Shown one piece after another: positions 19,469 through 27,735 of a DNA stretch of 64,000 nt; within the stretch, counting starts at the first letter, position 1; each line of letters begins with the position of its first letter. Origin of the DNA: Polaribacter sp. KT25b (GTDB lineage: Bacteria; Bacteroidota; Bacteroidia; Flavobacteriales; Flavobacteriaceae); NCBI RefSeq assembly GCF_900105145.1, contig NZ_LT629752.1:3663501-3727500 (forward strand), written 5' to 3'. The translations under genes and the position numbers were made by a program. The notes under the pieces were generated by a model that saw only the letters and a list, made by a program, of their open reading frames with translations, searched no databases and had not been told where the DNA came from.

Positions 19469-20125
19469 ATGAAAATTAGAAATGTAATTTTAGGACTTAG
19501 TTTAATACTATTAACTTCTTGCGTTGTAAAATCTTTGCATCCTTTTTATACCAAAGAAACCATCTCTTTTGATCAAAATTTTATTGGAGATTGGCAAGAT
19601 TCAAAAAAAGGAAACTGGAAAATTGTTTCATTTAAAAGTGAAATGATAAAAGATAATCCGGTTGAAAAAATGAAAAAAGAGGATTTAAAATTCTACGAAG
19701 AATATAAAAATAGCTATTATATTTTAAGAGAATATGAAGGTAAAGAAGCTATTTATATTGCAACTCCTTTTATAATTAACAATCAAAAATTTTTAGATTT
19801 TTTCCCTATAGATCATCAAGAAGATGTTGATAATTTATTAGAAAGTCATTCTATTTACACCCATAGTTTAGTAAAATATGATGTACAAAAAAACGGAGAA
19901 ATAGAAGTAAGATGGCTAGATGAAGATAAAATTCGAGCCCTTTTTAAAGAACATAAAATTAAGATAAAACACGAAACATTTGGTGTTTTAAACGATAAGT
20001 ATCTACTAACCGCTAGTCCAAAAAAGTTACAAAAATTTATAGAAAAATATATGGCTTCTAACGATGATGAAAAATGGAAAACTGACATAAAATTCACATT
20101 ACATAAGGTAAATGAATCAAATTAA
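19469..20125 (+). CDS. Lipoprotein of unknown function, cotranscribed with LytS/LytR
   Basis: 218 residues from ATG 19469; an upstream TTG (19460) lies within a -7 promoter-like element, so the ATG is preferred. The signal ends LILLTSC, a lipobox. The mature part is mixed alpha/beta and charged, with NFIGDWQDSKKGNWKIVSF near the start, a pattern of strands with conserved Trp reminiscent of small periplasmic lipocalin-like domains, but I do not recognise a named family. It overlaps the sensor kinase gene by 14 nt, which suggests a periplasmic partner or signal input for that kinase. Confidence 0.7.
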   Translation: MKIRNVILGLSLILLTSCVVKSLHPFYTKETISFDQNFIGDWQDSKKGNWKIVSFKSEMIKDNPVEKMKKEDLKFYEEYKNSYYILREYEGKEAIYIATPFIINNQKFLDFFPIDHQEDVDNLLESHSIYTHSLVKYDVQKNGEIEVRWLDEDKIRALFKEHKIKIKHETFGVLNDKYLLTASPKKLQKFIEKYMASNDDEKWKTDIKFTLHKVNESN

Positions 20126-21167
20126 ACCCTTTTTAACAAGAACAAACGCTCATAATAAAGTAATTTTTAATGCTATATTATGGAGTTGTTCTTTTCTTAT
20201 TCTATTGTTTCTTTTTTCTGGAAGTTCATCGCCTTCAAAAATTGATTATATTTATACAGCTAGTTTTATTTTTACACTTATAATTCCTGTTTGCATCAAT
20301 TTATATTGGTTGCTTCCCACCTATCTTAAAAAAGAAAAATATGGGCTTTTTGGAATCCTTTTTATTGTAAATCTTATTGTGTTTGCAGAGATAAATCCTT
20401 GGGTTTTCAATATATTGGTCAATAATTTTTTTAACGATTACTTCTTTATTTCCTATCATAATACCATAGAAATCTATTTTATTTTTTCGGTGTTTTTTAT
20501 CCTAACTGCGCTTATAAAACTTGCCGAAAATTGGGTGTATTTAAATCAATTAGAAAACAAAACACTTAAAATTCAGAAGCAACAAATAGAAAATCAATTG
20601 TATTATTTAAAAGGTCAGATTAATCCGCATTTTTTATTCAATTCTTTAAATGTTTTGTATTCGTTGGCTATCGATGAAAAAAAGGAAATTACCAATGCAA
20701 TTTTACAATTATCAGATATTTTAAGGTATGTTATTTATGATGTCAATGCTGATAAAATATCCATCAGAAAAGAAATTGAATTGCTTAAAAATTACATCGA
20801 ATTTGAAAAAAACAGACATGTAAATGATTCTACAATTACTTTTGATTTTAAAGTTGATGAAGATTTGAAAATTTATCCAATGTTGTTATTACCATTGCTA
20901 GAAAATAGTTTTAAACACGGATTGAAAAGTGGCGTAAAAAATCCGTATATTGATGTAAAATTAATAGCTAAAAGTAAAAAAATAGATTTTGTAATTTCTA
21001 ATAACTTTCAAGAAACTAAAAAGTATAATACAAAAGAAAAAAAAGGAATTGGGTTAAAAAATATTCAAGAAAATTTAGCCATTATTTATCCTGATGAACA
21101 TCTTTTTTCGATTGAAAATACCCAAACTATTTTTACTGTAAAGCTAACCATAGATTTAGAAAAATGA
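20112..21167 (+). CDS. LytS-type sensor histidine kinase
   Basis: 351 residues. Four hydrophobic segments span about 20-145, then a short coiled coil (LNQLENKTLKIQKQQIENQL) and a His_kinase domain with the LytS-type motif GQINPHFLFNSLNVLYSL, whose His near residue 173 is the phosphorylation site. The ATPase part shows LLPLLENSFKHGLKSG (N-box) and GIGLKNIQENL (G-box). No large extracytoplasmic domain, so it senses within or at the membrane, perhaps through the lipoprotein encoded before it. It overlaps its response regulator gene by 4 nt. Confidence 0.93.
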   Translation: MNQIKPFLTRTNAHNKVIFNAILWSCSFLILLFLFSGSSSPSKIDYIYTASFIFTLIIPVCINLYWLLPTYLKKEKYGLFGILFIVNLIVFAEINPWVFNILVNNFFNDYFFISYHNTIEIYFIFSVFFILTALIKLAENWVYLNQLENKTLKIQKQQIENQLYYLKGQINPHFLFNSLNVLYSLAIDEKKEITNAILQLSDILRYVIYDVNADKISIRKEIELLKNYIEFEKNRHVNDSTITFDFKVDEDLKIYPMLLLPLLENSFKHGLKSGVKNPYIDVKLIAKSKKIDFVISNNFQETKKYNTKEKKGIGLKNIQENLAIIYPDEHLFSIENTQTIFTVKLTIDLEK

Positions 21168-21835
21168 ATATACGTTGCTTAATAATTGATGATGAACCTT
21201 CTTCGCAAAACGTACTAAAATCATTTATACAAAAAATTGATTATTTAGAATTAATACACGTTTGTAATAATGCATTAGAGGCTTTAGAGTTTTTAAAAAG
21301 CAACACAGTAGATTTATTTTTTTTAGATATTAATATGCCGCAACTTTCTGGAATCGATTTTTATAAATCATTAAAAAATCCGCCAAAAGTAATATTTACA
21401 ACTGCTTATTCAGAATACGCTTTAGAAGGTTTTGAAGTTGATGCAACAGATTATTTATTAAAACCTTTTTCTTTTGATCGTTTTGTAAAAGCGGTATCAA
21501 AAGTTAAAGATTTGAATGATGCTAAAATCGATTATATCATTGTAAAATCTGACAAAAAATTACATCAGATAAAAATTGAAGATATTTATTTTATAGAAGG
21601 ATTGGGAGATTACATAAAGGTTCATTTAAAAAATAACTATTTAGTAACGTATAAATCCTTAAAAATGATGCATAATTTGCTGCCAAAGTCTATTTTTATA
21701 CAAGTTCATAAATCGTTTATAATTAACAAAAATAAACTAGATTATATAGAAGGCAATTTGGCAATCATCAACTCACAAAAAGTACCTTTAGGACAAAAAT
21801 ATAAGAAAGAATTTCTTGATCATTTTAATGCATAA
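21164..21835 (+). CDS. LytTR-family response regulator
   Basis: 223 residues. The receiver domain (1-115) has the acidic pair DDEP at 9-12, the phosphoacceptor Asp55 in FLDINMPQLSG and the Lys in LLKPFSFDRF. The C-terminal LytTR DNA-binding domain (about 125-220) has the family's IYFIEGLGDYIKVHLKN and FIQVHKSFIINKNKLDYIEG elements. It receives phosphate from the LytS partner and would bind paired direct repeats near its targets. The targets are not evident; the flanking glpK and glpD are candidates only by position. Confidence 0.95.
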   Translation: MNIRCLIIDDEPSSQNVLKSFIQKIDYLELIHVCNNALEALEFLKSNTVDLFFLDINMPQLSGIDFYKSLKNPPKVIFTTAYSEYALEGFEVDATDYLLKPFSFDRFVKAVSKVKDLNDAKIDYIIVKSDKKLHQIKIEDIYFIEGLGDYIKVHLKNNYLVTYKSLKMMHNLLPKSIFIQVHKSFIINKNKLDYIEGNLAIINSQKVPLGQKYKKEFLDHFNA

Positions 21836-21837
21836 TT

Positions 21838-22380
21838 ATGTCAAAATTTTACACAAAAATTACCTCAAAACTTCAAAAATTTATTGAAGCGCAAAAAATA
21901 TTCTTTGTTGCAACTGCACCAAATTCTGGAAGAATAAATTTATCACCAAAAGGAATGGATTCTTTTAGAGTGCTCAACGAAAACAAAGTTTTATGGTTAA
22001 ATGTTACAGGAAGTGGCAATGAAACGGCTGCTCATTTATCAGAAAATGAACGCATTACAATTATGTTTTGCTCGTTTGAAAACGCGCCAAACATTTTACG
22101 TTTATACGGCAAAGGAAAAGAAATAAAGCCAAAAGATACAAACTGGAATGACGTAATTTCTTTGTTTCCAGAAACACCAGGAACGCGTCAAATTTTTGAA
22201 ATTATCATTGAATCAGCTCAGACTTCTTGCGGAATGTCCATTCCGTTTTTTGAATATAAAGGCGAAAGAAACGAGCTAAATGATTGGGCAACAGCACAAG
22301 GAAAAGAAGGAATAGAAAACTATTGGGAAAACAAAAATCAAACAAGTATTGATGGTTTGCCAACTCATCTTTTAGAATAA
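21838..22380 (+). CDS. Pyridoxamine 5'-phosphate oxidase-fold protein
   Basis: 180 residues with the split-barrel flavin fold: KFIEAQKIFFVATAPNSGRINLSPKGMDSFRVL at 15-47 is the typical opening, followed by VLWLNVTGSGNETAAHLSEN and ERITIMFCSFENAPNILRLYGKG. This branch (general stress/FMN-binding type) usually binds a flavin or related cofactor, not pyridoxal. It begins 2 nt after the response regulator stop, so it is likely the fourth gene of that operon; the link to signalling is unexplained. Confidence 0.85.
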   Translation: MSKFYTKITSKLQKFIEAQKIFFVATAPNSGRINLSPKGMDSFRVLNENKVLWLNVTGSGNETAAHLSENERITIMFCSFENAPNILRLYGKGKEIKPKDTNWNDVISLFPETPGTRQIFEIIIESAQTSCGMSIPFFEYKGERNELNDWATAQGKEGIENYWENKNQTSIDGLPTHLLE

Positions 22381-22470
22381 TGCTATGATAGCATTTCCTA
22401 AGGGGAAAAATTTTATAAAAAAATCATAATTCAGATTCGTGAAAATCCGTGAAATCTGTACCGTAAAAAA
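22381..22470. repeat. Repeat-like intergenic stretch before glpD
   Basis: It includes a TGCTATGATAGCA palindrome at 22381-22393 and a tail reading gtgaaaatccgtgaaatctg. A similar phrase (gtgataatccgtgaaattag) occurs at 45456-45475, in line with a dispersed low-complexity repeat. Confidence 0.35.
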
Positions 22471-22478
22471 TAAATACC

Positions 22479-24125
22479 ATGAACAATTTTTCATATTTCA
22501 ACAGAGAAAACATCACCAACGAATTAAAAACCACAGAATTTGATGTTTTAATAATTGGTGGCGGAATAACGGGTGCAGGAATTGCTTTAGACGCAGCTTC
22601 ACGCGGAATGAAAGTGGCATTAATTGAGAAAAACGACTTCGCTTCTGGAACTTCAAGTAAATCGACAAAACTAATTCATGGAGGTTTACGATACCTAAAA
22701 CAGTTCGATTTTTGGCTGGTAAAAGAAGTAGGTACAGAACGCGCAATTGTACACAAATTAGCGCCACATTTAGTGATTCCAGAAAAGATGATTTTACCAT
22801 TAATTGAAGGCGGAACTTATGGTTCTTGGCTAACATCCATTGGCTTAAAAGTGTATGATATTTTAGCTTCTGTAGAAGGAGAAGACAAGCGTAAAATGCT
22901 CACAAAAAAGGAAGCTTTAGAAAAAGAACCTTTGTTACCAAAAAAGATTTTAAATGGCGCAGGTTATTATGCAGAATACAGAACTGATGATGCGCGTTTA
23001 ACAATTGAAGTGCTAAAAACAGCCTTAAATTATGACGCAAAAATCATAAATTATACAGAAGCTACACAATTTATTTATGAAGAAAATAGAGTAGTTGGAG
23101 CAACTGTAAAAGATGAATTTTCTGACGAAACCTATGATATTAAAGCGAAATATGTAGTAAATGCTTGTGGACCTTGGGTTGATGAATTACGCCAATTAAA
23201 CAACTCTAAAACAGGCAAACGTTTACATTTAACAAAAGGAGTTCATTTAGTAGTTCCTCATGAAAAATTACCTGTAAAACAGTCTGTGTATTTTGATATT
23301 CCTGATGGTAGAATGATGTTTGCAATTCCGAGAGGAAAAGTTACCTATTTTGGCACAACAGACACCAATTTTCAAAAAGATAAAGATCATGTAAACACAA
23401 GTATTGTTGATGCGTCTTATTTAATATCTGCAGTTAACAACATGTTTCCAAAAATAAATTTAACCATAGAAGACGTGCAATCTTCCTGGGCTGGTTTACG
23501 CCCTTTAATTCATGAAGAAGGAAAATCTGCATCAGAATTATCTAGAAAAGATGAAATATTTGTTTCTGATACAGAACTTATTTCTATTGCTGGTGGAAAA
23601 TTAACAGGTTATAGAAAAATGGCAGAACGTATTGTAGATTTGGTTGCTAAAAAATACAAACGTCGCTTTGATAAAGAATTTGATGACATCAAAACTGAAA
23701 AAATTGTGCTTTCTGGTGGAACTTTTAAAAACTTTAAAGAAGTAAAAAGTTATACAGATGCTATTTATAATAGAATTGCAGAAGTAGATTTCTCTCAAAA
23801 AGATGCAGAATATTTGGTGTATAATTATGGCAAACAAACGGATATCATTCTAAAAAAGTTTGATGAATATACTGATGAAAATCAGCAAGAAAAAATGATA
23901 AAAGCAGAAGTTTGGTTTACCATAAATTATGAAATGGCTTGCAACCCAACAGATTTCTTTATGCGCAGAACTGGTCGTTTATTTTTTGACACTCAGAGTG
24001 TGTATCTGTATAAAAATTATGTCACTCAACTATTTGAAAATCAGTTAAAATTAGATAAAATTACTAAAGAAAAAAATATTAATAATTTAGATGAAAAATT
24101 AATATCAATTTTAAATTTTAATTAA
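22479..24125 (+). CDS. glpD: Aerobic glycerol-3-phosphate dehydrogenase
   Basis: 548 residues. The N-terminal FAD-binding dinucleotide fold is plain (DVLIIGGGITGAGIALDAASRGMKVALIE, residues 23-51), followed by the GlpD signature SGTSSKSTKLIHGGLRYLK. A C-terminal helical extension (about 380-548) is typical. The membrane-associated flavoenzyme oxidises glycerol 3-phosphate to dihydroxyacetone phosphate and feeds electrons to quinone, completing glycerol use started by GlpK. The 98-nt leader contains repeat-like DNA (attcgtgaaaatccgtgaaa), so it is likely transcribed separately from the kinase/regulator operon. Confidence 0.96.
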   Translation: MNNFSYFNRENITNELKTTEFDVLIIGGGITGAGIALDAASRGMKVALIEKNDFASGTSSKSTKLIHGGLRYLKQFDFWLVKEVGTERAIVHKLAPHLVIPEKMILPLIEGGTYGSWLTSIGLKVYDILASVEGEDKRKMLTKKEALEKEPLLPKKILNGAGYYAEYRTDDARLTIEVLKTALNYDAKIINYTEATQFIYEENRVVGATVKDEFSDETYDIKAKYVVNACGPWVDELRQLNNSKTGKRLHLTKGVHLVVPHEKLPVKQSVYFDIPDGRMMFAIPRGKVTYFGTTDTNFQKDKDHVNTSIVDASYLISAVNNMFPKINLTIEDVQSSWAGLRPLIHEEGKSASELSRKDEIFVSDTELISIAGGKLTGYRKMAERIVDLVAKKYKRRFDKEFDDIKTEKIVLSGGTFKNFKEVKSYTDAIYNRIAEVDFSQKDAEYLVYNYGKQTDIILKKFDEYTDENQQEKMIKAEVWFTINYEMACNPTDFFMRRTGRLFFDTQSVYLYKNYVTQLFENQLKLDKITKEKNINNLDEKLISILNFN

Positions 24126-24134
24126 AAATAATAT

Positions 24135-24142
24135 TATATTTG
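24135..24142 (+). promoter_or_regulatory. -7 promoter element upstream of the small exported protein
   Basis: TATATTTG, exact TAnnTTTG match, starting 9 nt after the glpD stop. The ATG of the next gene is at 24269, giving a leader of about 120 nt. Confidence 0.55.
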
Positions 24143-24268
24143 ATAGGTTTTTCAATCATATATTTATGAAACATAGTTAATACACTCTAAATTTAAAGCT
24201 CTTTCTTTTCTGGAGAAAAGAAAAGCATTTTACTTAAAAAAATTAATTATAACATAAATATTTAAAAA

Positions 24269-24601
24269 ATGAAAAAATTATTTACTGCAGCATTAGTGCT
24301 GTTAATCGCAGTTTCTTTTTCTGCTAAAAAAATTACAATTCAAGAAAATAAATTAGTTGCTACTTTTAAAGGTGTAACAGAAAATGATTACTACAAATTT
24401 ATTGATGATCAAAAAGTAGAACACTTATTTTATGACTTAGATGAAAGCGTAGAATTAGGTTTAGAAGATGATGAAAATATTGGTAAAAAATTCTCAATTA
24501 CTTGGAGTTCAAAAGAAGTTGACGAATTAAATGAAGAAGGTGATGAAACAGGCCTTAAATTGACTGTAAAAACAATCTTAACTATTGTACAAGTTAAGTA
24601 A
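24269..24601 (+). CDS. Small exported protein of unknown function
   Basis: 110 residues. A clear signal peptide (MKKLFTAALVLLIAVSFSA) precedes an acidic mature domain of about 90 residues with repeated E/D runs (DLDESVELGLEDDENIG, DELNEEGDE). No cysteine, so not a lipoprotein. It has its own promoter element and is closed by a strong terminator, so it is an independent unit. No family recognised; small acidic periplasmic proteins of this type are common in marine Flavobacteria. Confidence 0.75.
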   Translation: MKKLFTAALVLLIAVSFSAKKITIQENKLVATFKGVTENDYYKFIDDQKVEHLFYDLDESVELGLEDDENIGKKFSITWSSKEVDELNEEGDETGLKLTVKTILTIVQVK

Positions 24602-24607
24602 AAATAA

Positions 24608-24643
24608 AAAACCGGTTGTTACATTTAACAACCGGTTTTTTTG
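24608..24643 (+). terminator. Rho-independent terminator
   Basis: AAACCGGTTGTT and AACAACCGGTTT flank a 6-nt loop, followed by a T-run at 24636-24641, directly after the small exported protein gene. It also separates it from the convergent MFS gene. Confidence 0.9.
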
Positions 24644-24672
24644 TGCTTTATAGTATTTGATTTCTTAATTTA

Positions 24673-25938
24673 TTACTCTTTTTCGTTTTCTTCAATATCT
24701 GCTGTAAGGTCTAAATTTCTAATCGTTGGGTTTAAAGCTCCTGTAGCAACAACAGTAATTAACGTCATTGTTCCGCCAAAAACTACGGCCGCAACAGGTC
24801 CAATTAATTTAGCTGCTAAACCACTTTCAAAAGCCCCTAATTCGTTAGAAGAACCAACAAACATTGAATTTACAGAAGAAACTCTTCCTCTCATTTCATC
24901 GGGTGTTTTTAATTGTAGAATCGTTTGTCTAATTACCATCGAAATTCCATCTGCAGCGCCACTTACAAAGAGCGCTAAAACACTTACCCAAAAGATAGAA
25001 GATAATCCAAAGGCAATCATACTTAATCCGAAAATGAAGACAGAAATCAACATTTTTTTACCTGTGTTTCTGTTAATAGGAATGTAGGTTGTTAAAAGCA
25101 TAGTAACGATACTTCCCATAGAAATTGATGCGTTTAAAACACCAAAACCTTCTGGACCAACTTTTAAAATATCTTGCGCAAATACTGATAAAATTGCTAC
25201 TGTTCCGCCAAATAAAACAGCAATCATATCTAAAGTTAAAGCGCCTAAAATTGCTTTATTTTGAAATACAAATAACACTCCAACTTTTAAACTTTTCATA
25301 ATCGGTTCTCCAATTTTTGTATTTAAAATTGGTTTCTTTTTAATTTGAAAAAGGAAAATAAGTGATAAAATTACTAAGCCAAAAACTAGGCATAAGGTTT
25401 TATCAACACCAATCCAACTGATAAAAAATCCGCCAAATAGAGCTCCAGAAACTGTAGCTGTTTTCCAGGTACTTGTACTCCAAGTTGCCGCATTATGATA
25501 TATTTTTTTAGGAACTAAAAGTGCTACTAAAGAAAAAATTGTAGGTCCAAAAAACGAGCGTAAAAATCCGCCAAAGAAAACCAACCCATAAATTGTATAA
25601 AGTGTTGCATTTGTAGACCAGTGACCTGTAATAGCATCCGAAGTTAAAAAGAACAAACCTAAACTAATTAAAGAAAAAGCAGCTGTACAAATTGCTAATA
25701 AGTTTCTTTTTTCTTTCTGATCTACAATATGACCAGCAAATAATGCCATAGAAAAAGCGGGAATAATTTCCATTAAACCAATAATTCCTAATGATAAAGG
25801 GTCTTTTGTGATGCTATAAACTTCCCATTCAATTACAATAAATTGCATAGACCAGCCAAAAACGAGTAAAAATCTAACAAATAAAAAGATATTAAATTCT
25901 TTTATTCTTAGAGCAGCATAAGGATCTTGTTTTGCCAT
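24673..25938 (-). CDS. MFS transporter
   Basis: 421 residues with about eleven to twelve hydrophobic helices. It begins LRIKEFNIFLFVRFLLVFGWSMQFI, resembling the MFS_3 / enterobactin-exporter-like group, and has the inter-helix A-motif variant AGHIVDQKEKRNLL after TM2 and a second half with GAADGISMVIRQTILQLKTPDEMRGRVSSV, a segment typical of that group. Probable drug or siderophore-type proton-coupled exporter; the substrate is unknown. It lies 4 nt downstream of the ACT-domain gene, so gpsA, the ACT gene and this one may form an operon. Confidence 0.88.
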   Translation of the reverse strand: MAKQDPYAALRIKEFNIFLFVRFLLVFGWSMQFIVIEWEVYSITKDPLSLGIIGLMEIIPAFSMALFAGHIVDQKEKRNLLAICTAAFSLISLGLFFLTSDAITGHWSTNATLYTIYGLVFFGGFLRSFFGPTIFSLVALLVPKKIYHNAATWSTSTWKTATVSGALFGGFFISWIGVDKTLCLVFGLVILSLIFLFQIKKKPILNTKIGEPIMKSLKVGVLFVFQNKAILGALTLDMIAVLFGGTVAILSVFAQDILKVGPEGFGVLNASISMGSIVTMLLTTYIPINRNTGKKMLISVFIFGLSMIAFGLSSIFWVSVLALFVSGAADGISMVIRQTILQLKTPDEMRGRVSSVNSMFVGSSNELGAFESGLAAKLIGPVAAVVFGGTMTLITVVATGALNPTIRNLDLTADIEENEKE

Positions 25939-25942
25939 GATA

Positions 25943-26602
25943 TTAGCTTAATTTCATATCCATTAAAATGGCAAATGTTTGGTTGATGTCTTCTTCTTTT
26001 ACAACAATTGTCATTTCGTTTGTTGTAGAAATAATTTCTTGTAAAGGAATATCTGCCCAAGCTAATTGCTTTAAAATAAAATAGTAAATACCAGATTGTT
26101 CTTGATTTTCTTTTGGTAATTTTATGGTAATAGACGCTAATTCTAAAACACTATTTATTAACGTTTCTGGTTCAAAAATTTCTTCTACAAAAGGTCTTAA
26201 GTTTTTACTAGTAACAATATTCGTCTCAAAAATTCCTTGAGAAACTGTTAAAAAATAATCAGAATTTTCTGAAGATTTGGTTAATATTTTAGCAATTTCT
26301 CGCAATAAAGATGGTGTATTTTTAAAAGTAAAATCGCACAAATCAGAACGAACAATTACATCACCTAAATCTAAAGCTAGCTTTTTTATATTTTTCCTAA
26401 TACGTAATTCGCTTGCTGGTGAAAGTCTGTTAATTGCCATCATTACAGCGCCAACCTTCACGTTTTTCTTTAAAACAGTAGAAACTTCTGGTAAAATAAT
26501 TCGAGCTAAAGAAGAAACATTTATCAACTTTTCGTTTAAAGCTTCTTCTATAAAAGGTGTTTTTCTAATGGTACTTTCTACAACTTCTTGTATGGTTTTC
26601 AT
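25943..26602 (-). CDS. ACT-domain protein, aspartokinase-like regulatory region only
   Basis: 219 residues. A helical, charged N-terminal half (with LARIILPEVSTVLKKNVKVGAVMMAINRLSP) is followed by two ACT-like modules: one around 75-135 (LGDVIVRSDLCDFTF...) and one at 150-219 (LELASITIKLPKENQEQSGIYYFILKQLAWADIPLQEIIS, then TIVVKEEDINQTFAIL). That C-terminal arrangement resembles the regulatory end of aspartate kinase, and homologues are often named aspartate kinase, but no kinase domain is present. A ligand-sensing role, perhaps for an amino acid, is inferred. Confidence 0.7.
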   Translation of the reverse strand: MKTIQEVVESTIRKTPFIEEALNEKLINVSSLARIILPEVSTVLKKNVKVGAVMMAINRLSPASELRIRKNIKKLALDLGDVIVRSDLCDFTFKNTPSLLREIAKILTKSSENSDYFLTVSQGIFETNIVTSKNLRPFVEEIFEPETLINSVLELASITIKLPKENQEQSGIYYFILKQLAWADIPLQEIISTTNEMTIVVKEEDINQTFAILMDMKLS

Positions 26603-26645
26603 GATAAAAGTTTAAAACTATAAATAATTGTTCAAAATTAAACAA

Positions 26646-27641
26646 TTAATCTAATTTATTCGTCAACTTTTTAAATTCTTTTTTAGGGTTTTTATTACCG
26701 TACAAAATATTGTAAACTGCATCTATAATTGGCGTTTTAGCACCATTTTCTTCCTTTATTTTAAAAGCACTATTGGTTGCATAATAGCCTTCTGCAATCA
26801 TACTCATTTCCATTTGCGCAGATTTAACTGTATAACCTTTACCAATCATATTTCCAAATTGTCTGTTTCTACTAAAAACTGAATAACCTGTTACTAATAA
26901 ATCTCCTAAATAAGCAGAATCATTTATGTTACGCTTCATTTTATGCACTTTTTTAATAAAACGTTTCATTTCTCGAATTGCATTGCTCATTAATACAGAT
27001 TGAAAATTATCTCCATAACCTAAACCATGTGCCATTCCTGCAGCAATTGCATAAATATTTTTTAACATTGCAGCATATTCCGTACCAATTATATCATCAG
27101 AAATTTTGGTTTTTATATAATCACTTTCTAATGCAAGAGACATTTTTTTAGCTTTTTCTTCATCTTGACAAGCAATTGTTAAATAAGACAAACGTTCCAT
27201 TGCAACCTCTTCTGCATGACAAGGACCTGTAATTACACCAATATTTTCTAGAGGAATATTATATTGTATATTAAAATGTTCACCAACAATTAAACCTGTT
27301 TCTGGTACAATACCTTTAATCGCAGAAAAAATAGTTTTTCCTTTTAAAGATTTTTTTAATTTACCGAGTTCACTTGTTAAAAAAGCAGACGGAATTGCAA
27401 ATATTAATACATCATAATTTGCAACCATATAATTAATGTTGCTAGACAAATCTAAGTGAGTTGCGTCTAACTCTGCAGAACTTAAATATTTTGGATTGTG
27501 GTCATTTTCTTTTATATATTTTATGGTTTGCACACTTCTCATATACCAACCAACAGTTTCTAAATTTTCTGTCAACATTTTAACAATGGCAGTTGCCCAA
27601 CTTCCACCTCCAAAAACCGCAATTTTCTGATGTTCGCTCAT
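26646..27641 (-). CDS. gpsA: NAD(P)-dependent glycerol-3-phosphate dehydrogenase
   Basis: 331 residues from the ATG at 27641. An in-frame ATG at 27662 would lie at the -7 promoter element (27660-27667), so the shorter form MSEHQKIAVFGGGSWATAI is preferred. The Rossmann GGGSWATA motif follows at once; GPCHAEEVA and the catalytic-lysine motif AAMLKNIYAIAAGMAHGLGYGDN are the GpsA hallmarks. It reduces dihydroxyacetone phosphate to sn-glycerol 3-phosphate for phospholipid synthesis, opposite in sense to GlpD. Possibly first gene of an operon with the ACT-domain and MFS genes (43-nt gap). Confidence 0.96.
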   Translation of the reverse strand: MSEHQKIAVFGGGSWATAIVKMLTENLETVGWYMRSVQTIKYIKENDHNPKYLSSAELDATHLDLSSNINYMVANYDVLIFAIPSAFLTSELGKLKKSLKGKTIFSAIKGIVPETGLIVGEHFNIQYNIPLENIGVITGPCHAEEVAMERLSYLTIACQDEEKAKKMSLALESDYIKTKISDDIIGTEYAAMLKNIYAIAAGMAHGLGYGDNFQSVLMSNAIREMKRFIKKVHKMKRNINDSAYLGDLLVTGYSVFSRNRQFGNMIGKGYTVKSAQMEMSMIAEGYYATNSAFKIKEENGAKTPIIDAVYNILYGNKNPKKEFKKLTNKLD

Positions 27642-27659
27642 AAATATCGAATTAGATAT

Positions 27660-27667
27660 CAAATGTA
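27660..27667 (-). promoter_or_regulatory. -7 promoter element of gpsA
   Basis: TACATTTG on the minus strand, exact TAnnTTTG match, 19 nt before the ATG at 27641. It overlaps the alternative ATG at 27662 and therefore decides the gpsA start. Confidence 0.65.
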
Positions 27668-27707
27668 AGAAAACTATTAACTTATAAGGAATCCTTGACT
27701 GTTTTAT

Positions 27708-27715
27708 TATCTTTG
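27708..27715 (+). promoter_or_regulatory. -7 promoter element of the flippase operon
   Basis: TATCTTTG, exact TAnnTTTG match, 20 nt before the TTG start at 27736. The short leader supports that start codon. Confidence 0.6.
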
Positions 27716-27735
27716 TCTACCATAACTTTATATTT

